From contig JACGCM010001497.1 of NCBI GenBank assembly GCA_014058105.1, positions 1,178,001-1,242,000 of the forward strand: a DNA stretch of 64,000 nt, in the 5' to 3' direction. Positions 11,625 to 22,800 of this stretch are shown here, piece by piece. The DNA is from Kingdonia uniflora. Lineage: Eukaryota > Streptophyta > Magnoliopsida > Ranunculales > Circaeasteraceae. Numbering within the stretch: position 1 is the first letter of the stretch; each line of letters starts with the position of its first letter. A program made the translations under genes and the position numbers. A model generated the notes under the pieces. The model was not told the DNA's origin. It made no database searches and worked only from the letters and a program-made list of their open reading frames with translations.

Positions 11625-11974
11625 ATATGTAATTATACATAAAACATCCCAGATGTCCTAGAAGGCCACACCTAATCAGTTTGCCCCCTACAATCCCCAC
11701 ATCTTCTTCCTCGATCTCTTCTTCTGTAATTTGCTTAATAACCTCTTTTCAAGCTACAGGCTCCAGAATACTTCACGGAATATCTCCGAGTAAAAATTGT
11801 ACCCGATCTCAAGTTCCCTCTCCCTTATATCCAAGCATTCGAACTGTAATTCAGATTCAGGCAAGCCAGAATTATAATCTAACAACCAAATATCCTCTCC
11901 CGCACTTCTACAATCTTTATCGTTAATTGTCCTTCAGCAGTATGACGAACTCTCTCAGAGTGAGTCCTCACCAT
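11625..11974 (-). pseudogene. TatA-1 antisense ORF2
   Basis: The minus-strand ATG at 11974 opens MVRTHSERVRHTAEG, then TIKIVEVRERI, matching TatA-4 ORF2 (VRTRSERICYAAEG). Downstream, frameshifts and stops break the acidic middle part, but 'glutamate-rich then GH(x)GCF' homology continues to about 11625. A TATA-like TATATATA lies about 90 bp upstream (12058-12068). No known domain. Confidence 0.65.
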
Positions 11975-12932
11975 ATTCTCTTTCTTCTACTCTATCACAC
12001 ATTCTTCCTCATATTTACACACCTTTTTGAGATCACTTCAAATCCCCCATATTCTGTATATATAATAATATATTTTTCCATAACTAAAACCTTAAGATCT
12101 TGATTGAAAGTTATTTGAACTTATATGTACAAATCAACCTCTTCGGATTCGTCCTATCTCATTTTGATCTACTTCTTATAATCTTTTCACCCACACAACA
12201 TTTCCAAACGAGATCTCCTTAAGCTCGAATTTTTAATTCCTGCTCATTCTATTTTTAAAAATATATTCTCCCCCAATGATTTTATAATTTAATCTGTTCG
12301 ATACATATTTCTACACATCTTCATATTTTACAAACACATTATTCACAAATATTACCATATAATTTTTCATAGTTTGACTAAATAGAACTCCATTTTTAGT
12401 TTGATTTCAAATATTACATTTTTTTACTCTACATATATATCTATATTTCTTTTAGCTCAATTTACGTCGAAAGAGCTAATTCTATCTATCAACACAGAGT
12501 TTGAACAAAAACTTTTTCCTTAGCTCGAATATCAATTACAGATACTTTATAGATAACAAGTCTTTCAGATACTTTGCAGTAACAAATCTTTCAGATACTG
12601 TTACAGTTTATTATCAAAATCATGTCACTTTTTCAGTGATATTTTACTCGATGAATCTTCTGAAGCAAAGTTGGAACTAGAAATTACTTAAAATTCCTCT
12701 TCCTCTACCCCATTTACTTCCACCAGACACTGAGGAAGCAAAAGTATTAGTACTTAAACCAACCCTTCAGTAGAAGGCCTTCTTCACGTCAAGAAACAAT
12801 GATTATACAGGGGCAAGGCTTTAAATATTTGTCTTCCTCCACCACCACCATCATATCCTCCTCCATAACCCTCAAAAAATAGAGAGTTGGTAGAGATGAA
12901 AGGGAGTCCTACTTAGAATCCAGTACCACATA
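11975..12932. other. TatA-1 region between antisense ORF1 and ORF2
   Basis: AT-rich with no ORF. 12540-12605 repeats 'tcagatactttgcagtaaca'-type phrases. Its complement corresponds to the 'cttgttatctgtaaagtact' repeats at 28985-29075 in TatA-4 and 18285-18320 in TatA-2. Confidence 0.45.
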
Positions 12933-12934
12933 GG

Positions 12935-13243
12935 TTACCGGCAGTAATGCCTCGTATACATGTCGGCCCCTGCATCTATCTCCTTAACCTTGTCCACCGC
13001 AAGGATACGAAGACACCTCCAACGTTGCTCACCTGTCAAGACAACATAGTAAAATATCCACATATTGTAAAAATTATCTTCAGCCTCTGCCGCTTCATCT
13101 TCTGACATCCCATGGTATGTCGGCGGTACAGGCATGGGCGTGGGAATCTCCAGAACTTGGTCCCCAAAGTATTCATAAATTCAACCTTTCCATTTTAGAA
13201 GATACTCTTTCTCTTCGTATACCATTCTTTAAGTCTTCACCAT
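12935..13243 (-). pseudogene. TatA-1 antisense ORF1 (MVKT family)
   Basis: The minus-strand ATG at 13243 reads MVKT and then a stop. The 3' two-thirds is clean (13135-12935): PVPPTYHGMSEDEA, NFYNMWIFYYVVLTGEQRW. The family is about 104 codons and also occurs at 28311 (TatA-4) and, frameshifted, at 51503 (TatC). It has aromatic and acidic character, no signal peptide and no recognised domain. It lies about 340 bp inside the 3' LTR and points away from it. Confidence 0.7.
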
Positions 13244-13311
13244 TATCACTTAGAGAATACCGAAGATATTACAGTAATAGAGTACTTTGCCAGAATCTCT
13301 GGTACAAGTAC

Positions 13312-13320
13312 AATTTATAT
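13312..13320 (-). promoter_or_regulatory. TATA-like box of TatA-1 antisense ORF1
   Basis: ATATAAATT on the minus strand, about 70 bp before the MVKT start codon. The TatA-4 copy has a weaker TTATTTAAA at the same place. Confidence 0.5.
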
Positions 13321-13579
13321 TAAGCTAACATTTAATGTACAGGTACATTTCCAAAGTAGTAATTATTCAAGGTAGAGGCAATCTCGAAACCCCAAGCATC
13401 AAATACATTAATCCTTTCCATCGTCATAAATGCCAGATATATCCTGCCATAAATAAATACCGAGTACCCAACAGTCAAATCCCCATTGCTACGCCATATT
13501 TTTTCAATTTCCAATACCAACAATCCACAAGATCTTTCTCAACCATAGCCACTCGTGCCTTCAATCGCAAGGGGACGAC

Positions 13580-14212
13580 TATAGAGACCTATCCCTCGAC
13601 CTAAACCAAATTCGAACCATCTCAATATTAGACTTAAGCATTTTATACGTGACATGAATAATTAGTATTGACATGAACTGATAAAGAAGATGATGAACTA
13701 TCTTAATATCAGACCATGAACTGATAAAGAATGTGAATTGAGCACATTAGAAGAGTATGAACAAGTCAAAGACACATGTCTCCCAAACTCAATAGTTATA
13801 CAGTCAACCACCACTTACCTTATTATTCGTAGAACGTACTTCAACACGATAACGAGCTACGGGTATGGTCTATATAGAGAAAAAGTTCCAGAAGAGAAAA
13901 GGACCGAGAAAAACTAGATTTTATAGACTTTCGCGTAGGAATTTCTAGATTCTGAACATCACAAAACTTCTTATTTACGAGATCAAACATTTATAGTTCG
14001 AGAGATCACTTGTATTAAAATTTTAACCTTAAGCAATAAAAGTTGCCGTTACTAAAACCCTCAACTTAATGTCATGGTTTTTTACCTCTTCAATAGTTTT
14101 CCATGCTAAATCATATGTATCATTTCTTACTTTACATTAGTTTTTATCATAGGTAAATTTGGTGTAAGAACTAATTTTGAGTCATTTCGAGCTATAGAAT
14201 TAGGCCAGTACA
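13580..14212 (+). repeat. TatA-1 3' LTR
   Basis: The start TATAGAGACCTATCCC is aligned to TGTAGGGACCTATCCC of TatA-3; the end is AGGCCAGTACA. It is preceded by the polypurine-like AAGGGGACGAC. Length is 633 bp. The U3 TATA (near 13873) is degraded compared with 23561. No target duplication can be checked because the 5' end of the element is gone. Confidence 0.85.
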
Positions 14213-14439
14213 ATTATCTTCTACAAGATTAAGTACTTATATGAGTCGTACTTGTATGTCGATAGATATATAGCTTAAATCAGTAAGAACACTCATAGTT
14301 TGAGAAGATGATGGTTCAAAATACTTTGAATCCATCTGGATCTGGTTGATTATTATAGCTAAAATGAAAGTATTACAAATTTTGGTTTTGGTTATTATTT
14401 TTAGCATAATATATTGTAAAATACCTGTAAAATGGAAAA
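14213..14439. other. CACTA-1 interior, right of TatA-1
   Basis: AT-rich. A short open frame around 14300-14350 ends in a stop and is not recognised. Probably transposon DNA displaced by TatA-1. Confidence 0.35.
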
Positions 14440-14935
14440 TATTAATGTAGGGGATATATGATGGTATTTACAAATGCTATTATAAGTAGACGATAACGTT
14501 TACTAAGCGCTATTGAAAAAGTTTTAATAACACAAAGTAAATGCTATCTATTATCAATTTATAATAACATTCAGTAAATGTTATATTAAGTAAAACATAG
14601 CAACCAATAAACACTATTAAAAATACTTTTAATAGTATTCCGCGAATGTTATGTATACATAGCAGGCAGAAAAAAGCTATTATAAAAAGGATAGCATTGC
14701 ATATTACAACATACAAAAAATGTTATTGTAACTTTTCCACAGTATTTTTTGACTGCTATTATAAGCAAACAACAACTTTTAACAACTGTTGTTAAAAAGT
14801 TTACAAGAATGCTATGTTTTCATAGCATGCGTAAAAATGTTATTGAAAAAAGGATAGCATTGCATTATACAGCGGACAAAAAAAGCTATCGCAGTTTTTT
14901 ATAAAAAAAATTGAATGCTATTATATGTGTTTTTC
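14440..14935. repeat. CACTA-1 right subterminal repeats
   Basis: About 500 bp packed with short motifs in both orientations: 'ggatagcattgcat' (near 14690 and 14855), 'gctattataa', 'atgttatt', 'ttcatagcatgcg'. They resemble the left end (3351-3425). Confidence 0.6.
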
Positions 14936-14944
14936 TTGTTATTA

Positions 14945-15613
14945 AAGCTTATCTTCCCACTGACCCCCATTGCCGAGTTTATCGCAGAGGATTCGCTACC
15001 CTTGAGCCTCCTCTCCTCAGAAATAAACGTACTTGTAACCTCCTTGAAACTTAAGGTTTCTTTACCATACATCAACGTAGGTTGAAGATGCATGAAGGTA
15101 GAAGGAAGAGACTATATATATGAGTTGAAGTGCCTTATCTTCATCCTCAACTTTAACTTTGATCGATTCTAATTTCGAAACGATCTCGTTCAAAGAATCT
15201 AGGTGATCACCAATACTTGTACCCTCATTCATTCGAAGTATATGAAGCTGTTCCTTGAGGTACAAGCAATTTAAAAGACTCTTTGTTTGGTACAAACTTT
15301 TGAGCTTTTCCCAAAGACCCTTTGCGGTCTTTTCTCCGGCCACATTTGCCAAAACATTTTTAGCGAGACAAAGATGAATCTCGCTCACAGCCCATGCATC
15401 CCAATCTTTCTAGTCTTCTTCATCGTTGTCCACTTTCTGGGCCGCTATACCTTTAACCAAAGTTTTAGGTATAAGCTTCTCTTTCAGTGCCTTGCATAAC
15501 CCGGATTGAATCAAGATATCTTGGACTTGTATTTACCACAATCCAAAATTAATCTTCCCATCGAACTTCTTTACATCAAATTTAATCGCGTTTGAGTACT
15601 TAGATCCTCCCAT
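14945..15613 (-). pseudogene. Copia-1 gag (UBN2-type), N-terminal part
   Basis: The minus-strand ATG at 15613 opens MGGSKYSNAIKFDVKKFDG, the usual start of plant copia gag (nucleocapsid-forming). It continues through the gag core phrases WEKLKSLYQTKS, LYLKEQLHILRM, DHLDSLNEIVSKLE, and then SFKEVTSTFISEERRLKGSE (14970-15050). It ends near 14950, where CACTA-1 begins; the missing zinc knuckle is at about 3300. Stops occur near 15412 and 15110, and there is a frameshift near 15100. Confidence 0.9.
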
Positions 15614-15649
15614 CTTGCTTCTCTACTTGGCCCAAATATTAATATTCAT

Positions 15650-16144
15650 GAACTAGAAAATCTAACTCTAACCTCAGATTTAAAGCAAAACAATAAACAA
15701 ATACACAAGATTTCAATTTAGATGGAAACCCAAAAGGATCAAAACCACCCCTGACAAGCACGACAAATCTATTATCAAATTAGGGTTACATGAAGTTTTA
15801 GAGATCTCTTAATCTTACCTCTACCCTAACAGATAATCCCCAACAATAAACCTTAGAAAGAAAACCCAATAAATCTTTCATGAGAAAAACCCTAAATTTA
15901 TCCATTTTCCCTCCCAAGTTCTTATCTCTCTCATAGGCTATGAACTACATACATCTAAGGTTTAACCAAGTCCTAACTTTATACTAAACATCCATGAGGC
16001 TAATCCAAAAAATACGCATCACGATACACTTTAAAACAACCCAAAAAACCATTTGCTGACTTTTTATTCGAATAGACAATAAGTCTATTCGAACAGGAAC
16101 CAAAGAAAAACTTTTTCTTCAACTTTTGAGCCGTAACCTCAACT
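15650..16144 (-). repeat. Copia-1 5' LTR
   Basis: Homologous to 2000-2527. It carries an extra ~60 bp around 15870-15930 absent from the other copy and lacks its last ~50 bp. No typical TGGTATCAGAGC primer site remains between it and gag. TTCGAA motifs lie near 16067 and 16088. Confidence 0.8.
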
Positions 16145-17622
16145 ATATATTCAACCTAGAGATTACAACTATTTATTTCTTGACCTCACAATTTTTTTTC
16201 CTCTTACCACTATCTATTCTCTCTATTTTCCATGCCCCCCTATCCTTATCTTTCATCTCTCTTATATACTTCTACCTCATTCTATCTTACTATCTCTTCT
16301 TGTACCTTATCCATGTCTATATCTTTCACTCTCTTATCTATTATCTTCTTTTGTATTCTATATGTTTCTCTTATCTCCCTTCTTTATCTTTTACGTATAT
16401 CTAATCCTCAGTTCTCTCTTCTTTAATCTCAGTTTCTCTCCATCTTAGACATCCATGTTGTGGGTTTTTTTAATCTTTAGCCTTTAAGTATGACAATGAG
16501 GCTGTAACTTTGTGGCTTGGATTGGGTCGGGCTGATGTTCAATCTACGCTCGACCCCAAAGTTGACATATGATAATTCAAACACGAAACCAACCCATCCC
16601 AGGTCTGGGTGGTATATTCTAAAACTCCACCCAACCAAAGTGGGTTTACGTTTAACGGGTTGGACGGGTTAAAGACATAAGTTCTGCTTGGTATCCATAA
16701 ATAGCTCATCATATTTAGGGAACTGGGTTATTTCCTCTAATTATTATTTAGTTAATGCCAACCATTAGATCATGTTATGATAGCTTATGCAACATGAGCA
16801 TAATGATACAATGATCATCATTATTTACAGGATACCCGACAGAGCCATAAATTAATGTGGTAATTTTAATTTGTCAAGGTTATTAAAATTATTAAATCAA
16901 AATCGACCATAAAAAATGTTTCCCTACGATTTAATCATTATATGTTTTAAGAGCATCTCTAGCAGTTGCATTTTTTAGTGTGGGTTGGGTTTTTTTGTTA
17001 GCCCACACTCTAAACTCAAACTCTTCCAACAGTCCAAAAAATGAGTGTGAATTGTTTACGTGGCATTGTCAAAACTCAGCCGGGTATGGGGGAGCTCCAG
17101 CTCAATAAAACGAGTGAGGTAGGATTTTAAACACTGCGTGAGCTTTAAAAAGCGAACTCTATCTCCCTCTCTCCTTAATGAAAAAACTTTTAAATCGGTA
17201 TCTTCAACCCCCTCTCTAAACCCCTCTTACTCTATCTCCAAAACCATATGTTTATCAGAGAGATGGGGTTGTATTGATGTTTGCCGGGTTTCATTTCGGC
17301 GTATAACTATTATTAACAGTAAATGACTAGATAGGTGGTAGACTTATCCCTTTCTTGGTTGTTTTGCTATTAATGCTTCTCTTGTGAGATAATGGGCTAA
17401 TTTATCCTAATCAAGTTGTAGTCCTTTAATGGTGGATCTTTGAAGAGTTTTTGCCTAGAAGTTAAAACCCATAAGCAGGAGAAGTGATTTAACAGTTTGG
17501 TGTATGACTCCAATACGCTGCTTCGACAATAGATTTGTTAAGAACATTTGATGCATCTCAGGAAGTGTTTGTAGAATCATACTCAATCCCGATCTAGACA
17601 TGATTACATCAGAAATTGTAAC
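16145..17622. other. Spacer between the two nests, possibly host DNA
   Basis: No gene recognised. 16190-16440 is a long pyrimidine-rich tract, so the open frames there are low complexity. 16949-16970 reads GAGCATCTCTAGCAG, a phrase often seen at plant MITE ends, but no matching second end was found. 17138-17326 has a short open frame with no known similarity. Confidence 0.4.
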
Positions 17623-18212
17623 TGCAATGGCCTAATTCCGTAGCTCGAAATAGCTTGAAATTAGATCTTACACCAAATGTACCAAATTAATGTAATTCAA
17701 GAAATGACACAGGTGATTTAGAGTAGAAAACCTTTGAATAGGTAAAAAACCACGACATCGAGTTGAGAATTTAGTAACTGTAACTTTTATTTCTTGAGGA
17801 TGATATCTTATAATAATTAATCTCTTGAGCTAGAAATACTTAATCTTGAAATAAGAATTTTTGTGGTGTTTAGAATCTAGAAATTTCTGTGTTAGAGTCT
17901 AGTAAATATGGTTTTTTTTATCCCTATCTCCTCTGGAACATTTTCTTTATATTGACTTTACCCATAACTCATTATCCTATAGAAGCACATTCCCCAAATA
18001 ATGAGGTAAGTGGTAGTTGAATGTCTAACTATTTAGTTTGTAGGAGACAGGTGTCTTTGACTTGCTCATACTTTGTTATAGTACTCGATCTACGTTCTTT
18101 ATCAGTTCGAGGTCTAGGTGGTAATACTAACTGTACATGTCACGTGTGTAATGCGTGAGTTTGATATTGAGGTAGTTCAAGTTTGGACGAGGTCGAGGGA
18201 TAGGCCCTTGCA
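17623..18212 (-). repeat. TatA-2 3' LTR
   Basis: 590 bp. The minus-strand start is TGCAAGGGCCTATCCCTCG (18212) and the end is AGGCCATTGCA (17623). It is clearly homologous to 23287-23901 and 13580-14212. Confidence 0.9.
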
Positions 18213-18841
18213 GAAGATCTTCGGAATAAAACATTGTTAAAAACTGAAATATAAGCTAACCTTTAGATCGATCTGTAGAAATATCTGAAGGACTTGCTAT
18301 CTGTAAAGTGCTCTGTAAGTTATATTCAAGCTAATGAAAAAGATGTTTGTGCAAAAATTGTATGGATAGATCGAATTTACAGTTATTACTTTAAATCGAG
18401 CTAAAAGAAATGTATGTTGGAGTATGAAAATGTACTATTTAGAAACCAAAATAAAAATGAGCATTATTATTTGAAATGTTATAGATATATTTAAAGATAG
18501 AAAAATAGATATATTTTTAAATGTGTATCGAACTGATTAGATTCTTAGAATTTATGAAGTAATAACCTTGTAGAAATTAAAATATCAAGATATGGAGATA
18601 TTGTTGAAAATGTATTACAGGGGGGAAGAGATGGGGAAAGTTAGTTTGAAACGTGGGTAGACGAATTTTAATGAGGTCGATTTGGAAAGATAAGTTCAAA
18701 TAACTTTCTATCATGATCTTAGGGTTTCCAGTTATGGAAAAATAGATTATACTATATACGGAATGTAGGGGATTCGATATTATCTCTAACAGATGTATAA
18801 AAAATGTTTGAAAGGAAATATAGAGAGGAGGGAGTAGTAAA
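18213..18841. other. TatA-2 antisense intergenic region
   Basis: AT-rich. 'ggacttgctatctgtaaagt' (18290) belongs to the spacer repeat seen at 28985-29075. A TATA-like TATAAAAA at about 18796 precedes ORF2 by about 45 bp. Confidence 0.5.
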
Positions 18842-19180
18842 AATGGTAGAGCTCGCTACGCGTCAGAGGGGCATTTAATAATAAAGATTGCAAAAGTGCG
18901 TAAAAGGATTTTTGGGCTGTAAGATTATGATGCAAACTTGCCTGAATCTGAAATCCGGTTTGAAGGCTTGGATGTGAGGGTGAGGGAACGTGAGATTAGG
19001 CATCACTTTTATTCGAAGATATTCTGTGAAGTGATTTTGGAGCCTGAAGCTCGAAATGCTGTTATGAGAAAAATTGATGTGGAAAAGATAGTTGAGGAAG
19101 ATGAGATGATGGCTGGGGGCAAAATGATTTGGTGTGGCACTTCAGAGCATCTGGGATGTTTTATGTGTAGTTATATTTAA
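18842..19180 (+). pseudogene. TatA-2 antisense ORF2
   Basis: It starts ATGGTAGAG (MVE...), then has stops. From 18938 it is open: EIRFEGLDVRVRER, then a glutamate/valine-rich helix and a C-terminal GTSEHLGCFMCSYI. It matches TatA-4 ORF2 (GH(x)GCFRCNYM) and TatA-1. The paired Cys near the C-terminus (CFxCxY) are shared. Function unknown. Confidence 0.7.
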
Positions 19181-19829
19181 AGAAGCGAACTGAATTAGAT
19201 CGAATAACTGTAATTGGAATGTAGGCAGAATGTTTATCTTGGATCCGTTCCTTTTTTGTTGTAAATGTTTTTGGAAGCTTTTGTGAATAAAAATTTTAAA
19301 TTTTGAAATGTGATATCATCAAAAATGATATTAGTAGTTCTATAAGTAGCAGAAGTAGGAAGGGAAAAAATAGATCAGTTTTGAATTTTATCTTGTGTCT
19401 AAGAGTAGAAAAAGTTTGATTACGTGTGAGTATTGAGTCATCATGAGTGTAGGAGGGTCTGAGAGAGATTTGGTTAGGAGAGAGTAAAATATATCGAAAT
19501 ATAGAATGTGGGGAAATGATGGGAAGGTGTTTTCACCGAAGATGTATGAAATGTCTGACATTAATTGTGGAAGGGGCACCTCGGTTCCAAAACTGACGGC
19601 GGCTTGTGGGAGGCCCAATAACTGCCAGCAGTTAGAGAGATAAAGTATAAATAATAGTTTATCTTCCTCATTCAAATGTTTATCAAACACAAAACAACGG
19701 AAGAACGGAGGGAGAGAAAAGAGAAAAATTGGCCGACATTCTAGTGAGAAACAACAATAATCACCGTATAAGGAGGGAGAAGGTTGTGGAGGCAGAGTCA
19801 AGATATTGGCTGCGAGGAACCGTTGTAAA
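19181..19829 (+). promoter_or_regulatory. Promoter region of TatA-2 antisense ORF3
   Basis: It holds the conserved pre-promoter stretch (19454-19640) and TATAAATA at 19646-19653, in the same order as at 11138-11333 and 30189-30401. The transcript would run right, into ORF3. Confidence 0.55.
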
Positions 19830-22800
19830 AGTGGGATTAGGCACTATTTTTGACTTGTACTCAGACATTGAAGGTTAGTGATTGAGTTTTGATATAGTGA
19901 ATGTGAAGTTTAAAATTTTTGTAGGTTTTTAAAATTTTGAAAATTTTGCTATTTATGGTAAATGTTTGAAAAACATATTTGATTTGTATGTGAAAATATA
20001 TATGCATATATATGTATAATAGATGTGTACCTATCAAAACATAAAAAATAGATTATGATTGAGAACATAGCTAAATACCTGGACCTGCATGTTTTTTTTA
20101 TATAAACTTTAGTAGAATATATCCAAAAATAAGAGTCCAAGATGAGGGATAGCCAACCATGCCACACACTGGTACATGTCACTAGGGCATATGTAGATGT
20201 GGCTCTTTACAAAAATTAAAATTAAGAAATAAAGAAGGAAATACACCAGGAACCTACATGCATCTTCGATAATTAGTTAGAACGAGTCCAGTGCCGTTCG
20301 AACAACAATAGAGTTATCTCGTTTGAACGACATCCAATGTCGTTTGAATGAATTATTTAATCAAAGCGTCGCCTAAATTGACATGTTGAAAAAAGTCGGT
20401 GTTATTTAGGTTGAGGCATGAGAAGAATCAGATATAGAAATCAACCTCATCCTCCAGCCTATCTTTGACATGGAGGTTTTACCTGATATGGAGACATCGA
20501 CCTCTGGTCGTACGGATGAGTCAAAAATGTAGAATTTGTTGATGTAGACTATAAGGGGAAGGATGAAGTATAATTTTTGGATTTCCCTGGCTAATTGTCA
20601 TACTATCCTCCCAAGTTGGACGGATTCAAAGAATATTGTAAAATGAAAATTAGTTAAGGTGGGACATGGGGTAAGGTTATTTAAATGATTCACTGTGGAG
20701 AGTGGGGAAGAATATTTCTTTTTTCTTTCGGACTTAGAACATAAGAAAATGAGGAGGAAGGTGGAGGAATCAATATTTTTAGAGTATTTTGATGGGGATG
20801 TCTAAAGCGACCTGGACCAGAGATTTCTGTGTTATTTGTCCCAGTTAGAATATAGACTGAGGTTGCCTCTTAACAATCTTGCTAAAGGCATACTGAATAC
20901 CATAGAAGTCTGTCCTTCACAACTGAATAAAAATATGTAGGAGGTGATAAATGTTTGTGAGACTCTGAATAGATTGTGAGAGGAGAATGAGGTGGAAAGG
21001 AGAATAACTTCAATAGATGTTTTATAGTATTATGCTGTGAAATATTATGTTGTAACTGTAGGCATGTATTTATATTATAGTTCGTCTCGACCTTTGTTCT
21101 TCGATCTGAATTCAGCAGGACAAGTTTAGAACGATAATATGATATGGGGAAAAGGTGATTGCCTTCAGAGAGTGGACGAGGAGCCAATGGACCTTATGTA
21201 CATATAAAACCCTAAAGAAAAGTAAGTAATAGTACTTAAAATCGAACTATTGTAGTTTAGGGTTATTTTGTGGTTTAATAATTTGTTGTATTATGTTGCA
21301 GGTCCTCAATCTAAGGTGACGAGAAGAGAATCGCTGCTGAATACTGTAGCTCGAGAAGGTATTGAGCTCAAGGAAGGTTTGAAAGAGCTCAACATAAGCA
21401 AAAACAAAAGAGCTAATAGTAAGTCAGAGAAAGTGCAAAAGTCTCAAGCCAAGAGACAAATAACAGGAACTGGAGCTAGCAAGAAAAAAGGTGCGGACGG
21501 GGAAGAGCATCCAGTATTACTGAAGGCTGCTAAAATGTCACTAGAGAACGTTTCTGGAGGTACTGCTTCGAGCAAGTTAGCTCAAAAGCACCCAAAGAAG
21601 AAAGTTGTGAAGGGCGGCGTGGCCTCTGGTACCACGGTGAGTGGTAAGGCTGAGGGGAATGCAAAAAAGAGGAGGGTTGATCTACCTACTACTATGAGAG
21701 GGGCGAAGGTCATGGAGAGCTGACCTATTAAGGAAGATGAACTACTGTCTGTGGAAAACTGGTTGAGGTTGGCTGCTCGAAATGGTGATGAGGAGTTTAA
21801 TGCCTCTGCACAATTAGAGTTGAGCATGGTGGTAAGTTGGTGACTTTGTGAGTCTTTGAACTTTGTATTTTCTCTTGAGCTAAAAATTTATTTCATTCTA
21901 TTGTAGGCTGTTCGCATGTTTAGGGGTATCTGCTTCAGGCTCGAGGAAAGAAATGCTAAGTTCGAGGGTGGGAGAGCCGAGCTCGAGTTGAAGGTGGCTC
22001 AAATTGAGTCTGATATGGAATTGGAGAGGAAGCGCTTAGTTTCTGTGAAGGACTCACATAAGGTGTTGATACACGAGGTCACTGATGAGGCACATAAGAA
22101 TGTTAATGATATTGCAGCTGCTCGAGATAGCCTCGGGCAGAAGCTGCTAGAAGTGGGGTACTCTATTGTTGATCATAAAGCCATTATAATAGGTACCTAC
22201 GTTGAAGATGACAAAATGGAGAAGCTCCAGGTTGATGATGGCCCTCTTTCAGGTGTGGTAACAGGGCTGGACTCGGCTTCTGCTAGAACTGATCTAAAGA
22301 ACTGCGGGGGAGATAATGAGAAGGTATAGTAAAATTGTTTAATGTTTTTATTTATTTTCTGTATGGGTTAAAAATTATAATTGTATGGAATGTTGATTTG
22401 TAGGATAAATTTTGGATAGTCTAAGAGATATTTATAAATATTGATTTGTAGGAACTTAAAGATATGTACCTCAGAATTGAAGAATTAGAGAAAGAGTTTG
22501 CTTAGGAGAAAAATGCCTCAGCATCCCTGTTGACTTCGTAGGAGGAGCTACAGGTTAGAAAAGAGCAAGATATATTTGACTTGTATGCTGCGCTACTTTT
22601 GAGTTACATAGTAAAGTTATAAGATAGATATAGATCACAAATGTGTTAGAAAATTAGGAGCAATAGTAAACAAGTATGTTTAGAAAATTTTGGAGTGTTA
22701 GCAAATTAGAACATAGAAAATGTGTACATTGAAAGAAGATGTAGATGTTATTGCCACTATGAGATAACTTCATAACTTGAGGTCGACCTATAATCCCAGC

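Larger units (their letters stand above)
4932..14212 (+). mobile_element. TatA-1: 3' half of a Tat-lineage gypsy element
   Basis: The order is integrase (+), ~45-bp tandem repeats, antisense genes ORF3, ORF2 and ORF1 (all minus), a polypurine-like tract GCAAGGGGACGAC (13567-13579), and a 3' LTR (13580-14212). The 5' LTR, gag, protease and reverse transcriptase are missing; the inverted LTR fragment at 4609-4931 takes their place. Confidence 0.85.
3318..14945. mobile_element. CACTA-1: CACTA-like DNA transposon inserted in Copia-1 gag
   Basis: It joins the two halves of Copia-1 gag. The left end reads CACAACAAGAAAAA (3318-3331) and the complemented right end ATAACAAGAAAAA (14942-14930), close to the CACTACAAGAAAA termini known for En/Spm-type elements. 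Both ends are followed by dense short subterminal repeats with 'gatagcat', 'aatgctat' and 'gttatt'. No transposase was recognised. TatA-1 fills most of the interior, so the element's own DNA may be only about 2 kb. The exact ends and the 3-bp target duplication could not be proven, because the left terminus overlaps the zinc-knuckle codons. Confidence 0.55.
2000..16144 (-). mobile_element. Copia-1: decayed Ty1/copia retrotransposon, minus strand
   Basis: Two related LTRs in the same orientation (2000-2527 and about 15650-16144) bracket gag (15613 down to 14945) and the gag zinc knuckle, protease and pre-integrase region (3347 down to 2722), all on the minus strand and in the order expected for copia. 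The polypurine tract is next to the left LTR, so that is the 3' LTR. Integrase, reverse transcriptase and RNase H are missing between 2722 and 2540. About 11.6 kb of foreign DNA (CACTA-1 with TatA-1 inside) sits between gag and its zinc knuckle. The right LTR end is degenerate, so no target duplication could be matched. Confidence 0.85.

Noticed and set aside
16126..16426. Two overlapping open frames of 64-92 codons
   Set aside because: They lie in a pyrimidine-rich, low-complexity tract and encode Leu/Ser/Phe/Tyr runs. No homology or gene signals.
16949..17130. MITE beginning GAGCATCTCTAGCAG
   Set aside because: Only one end is visible; no complementary end or target duplication found nearby.
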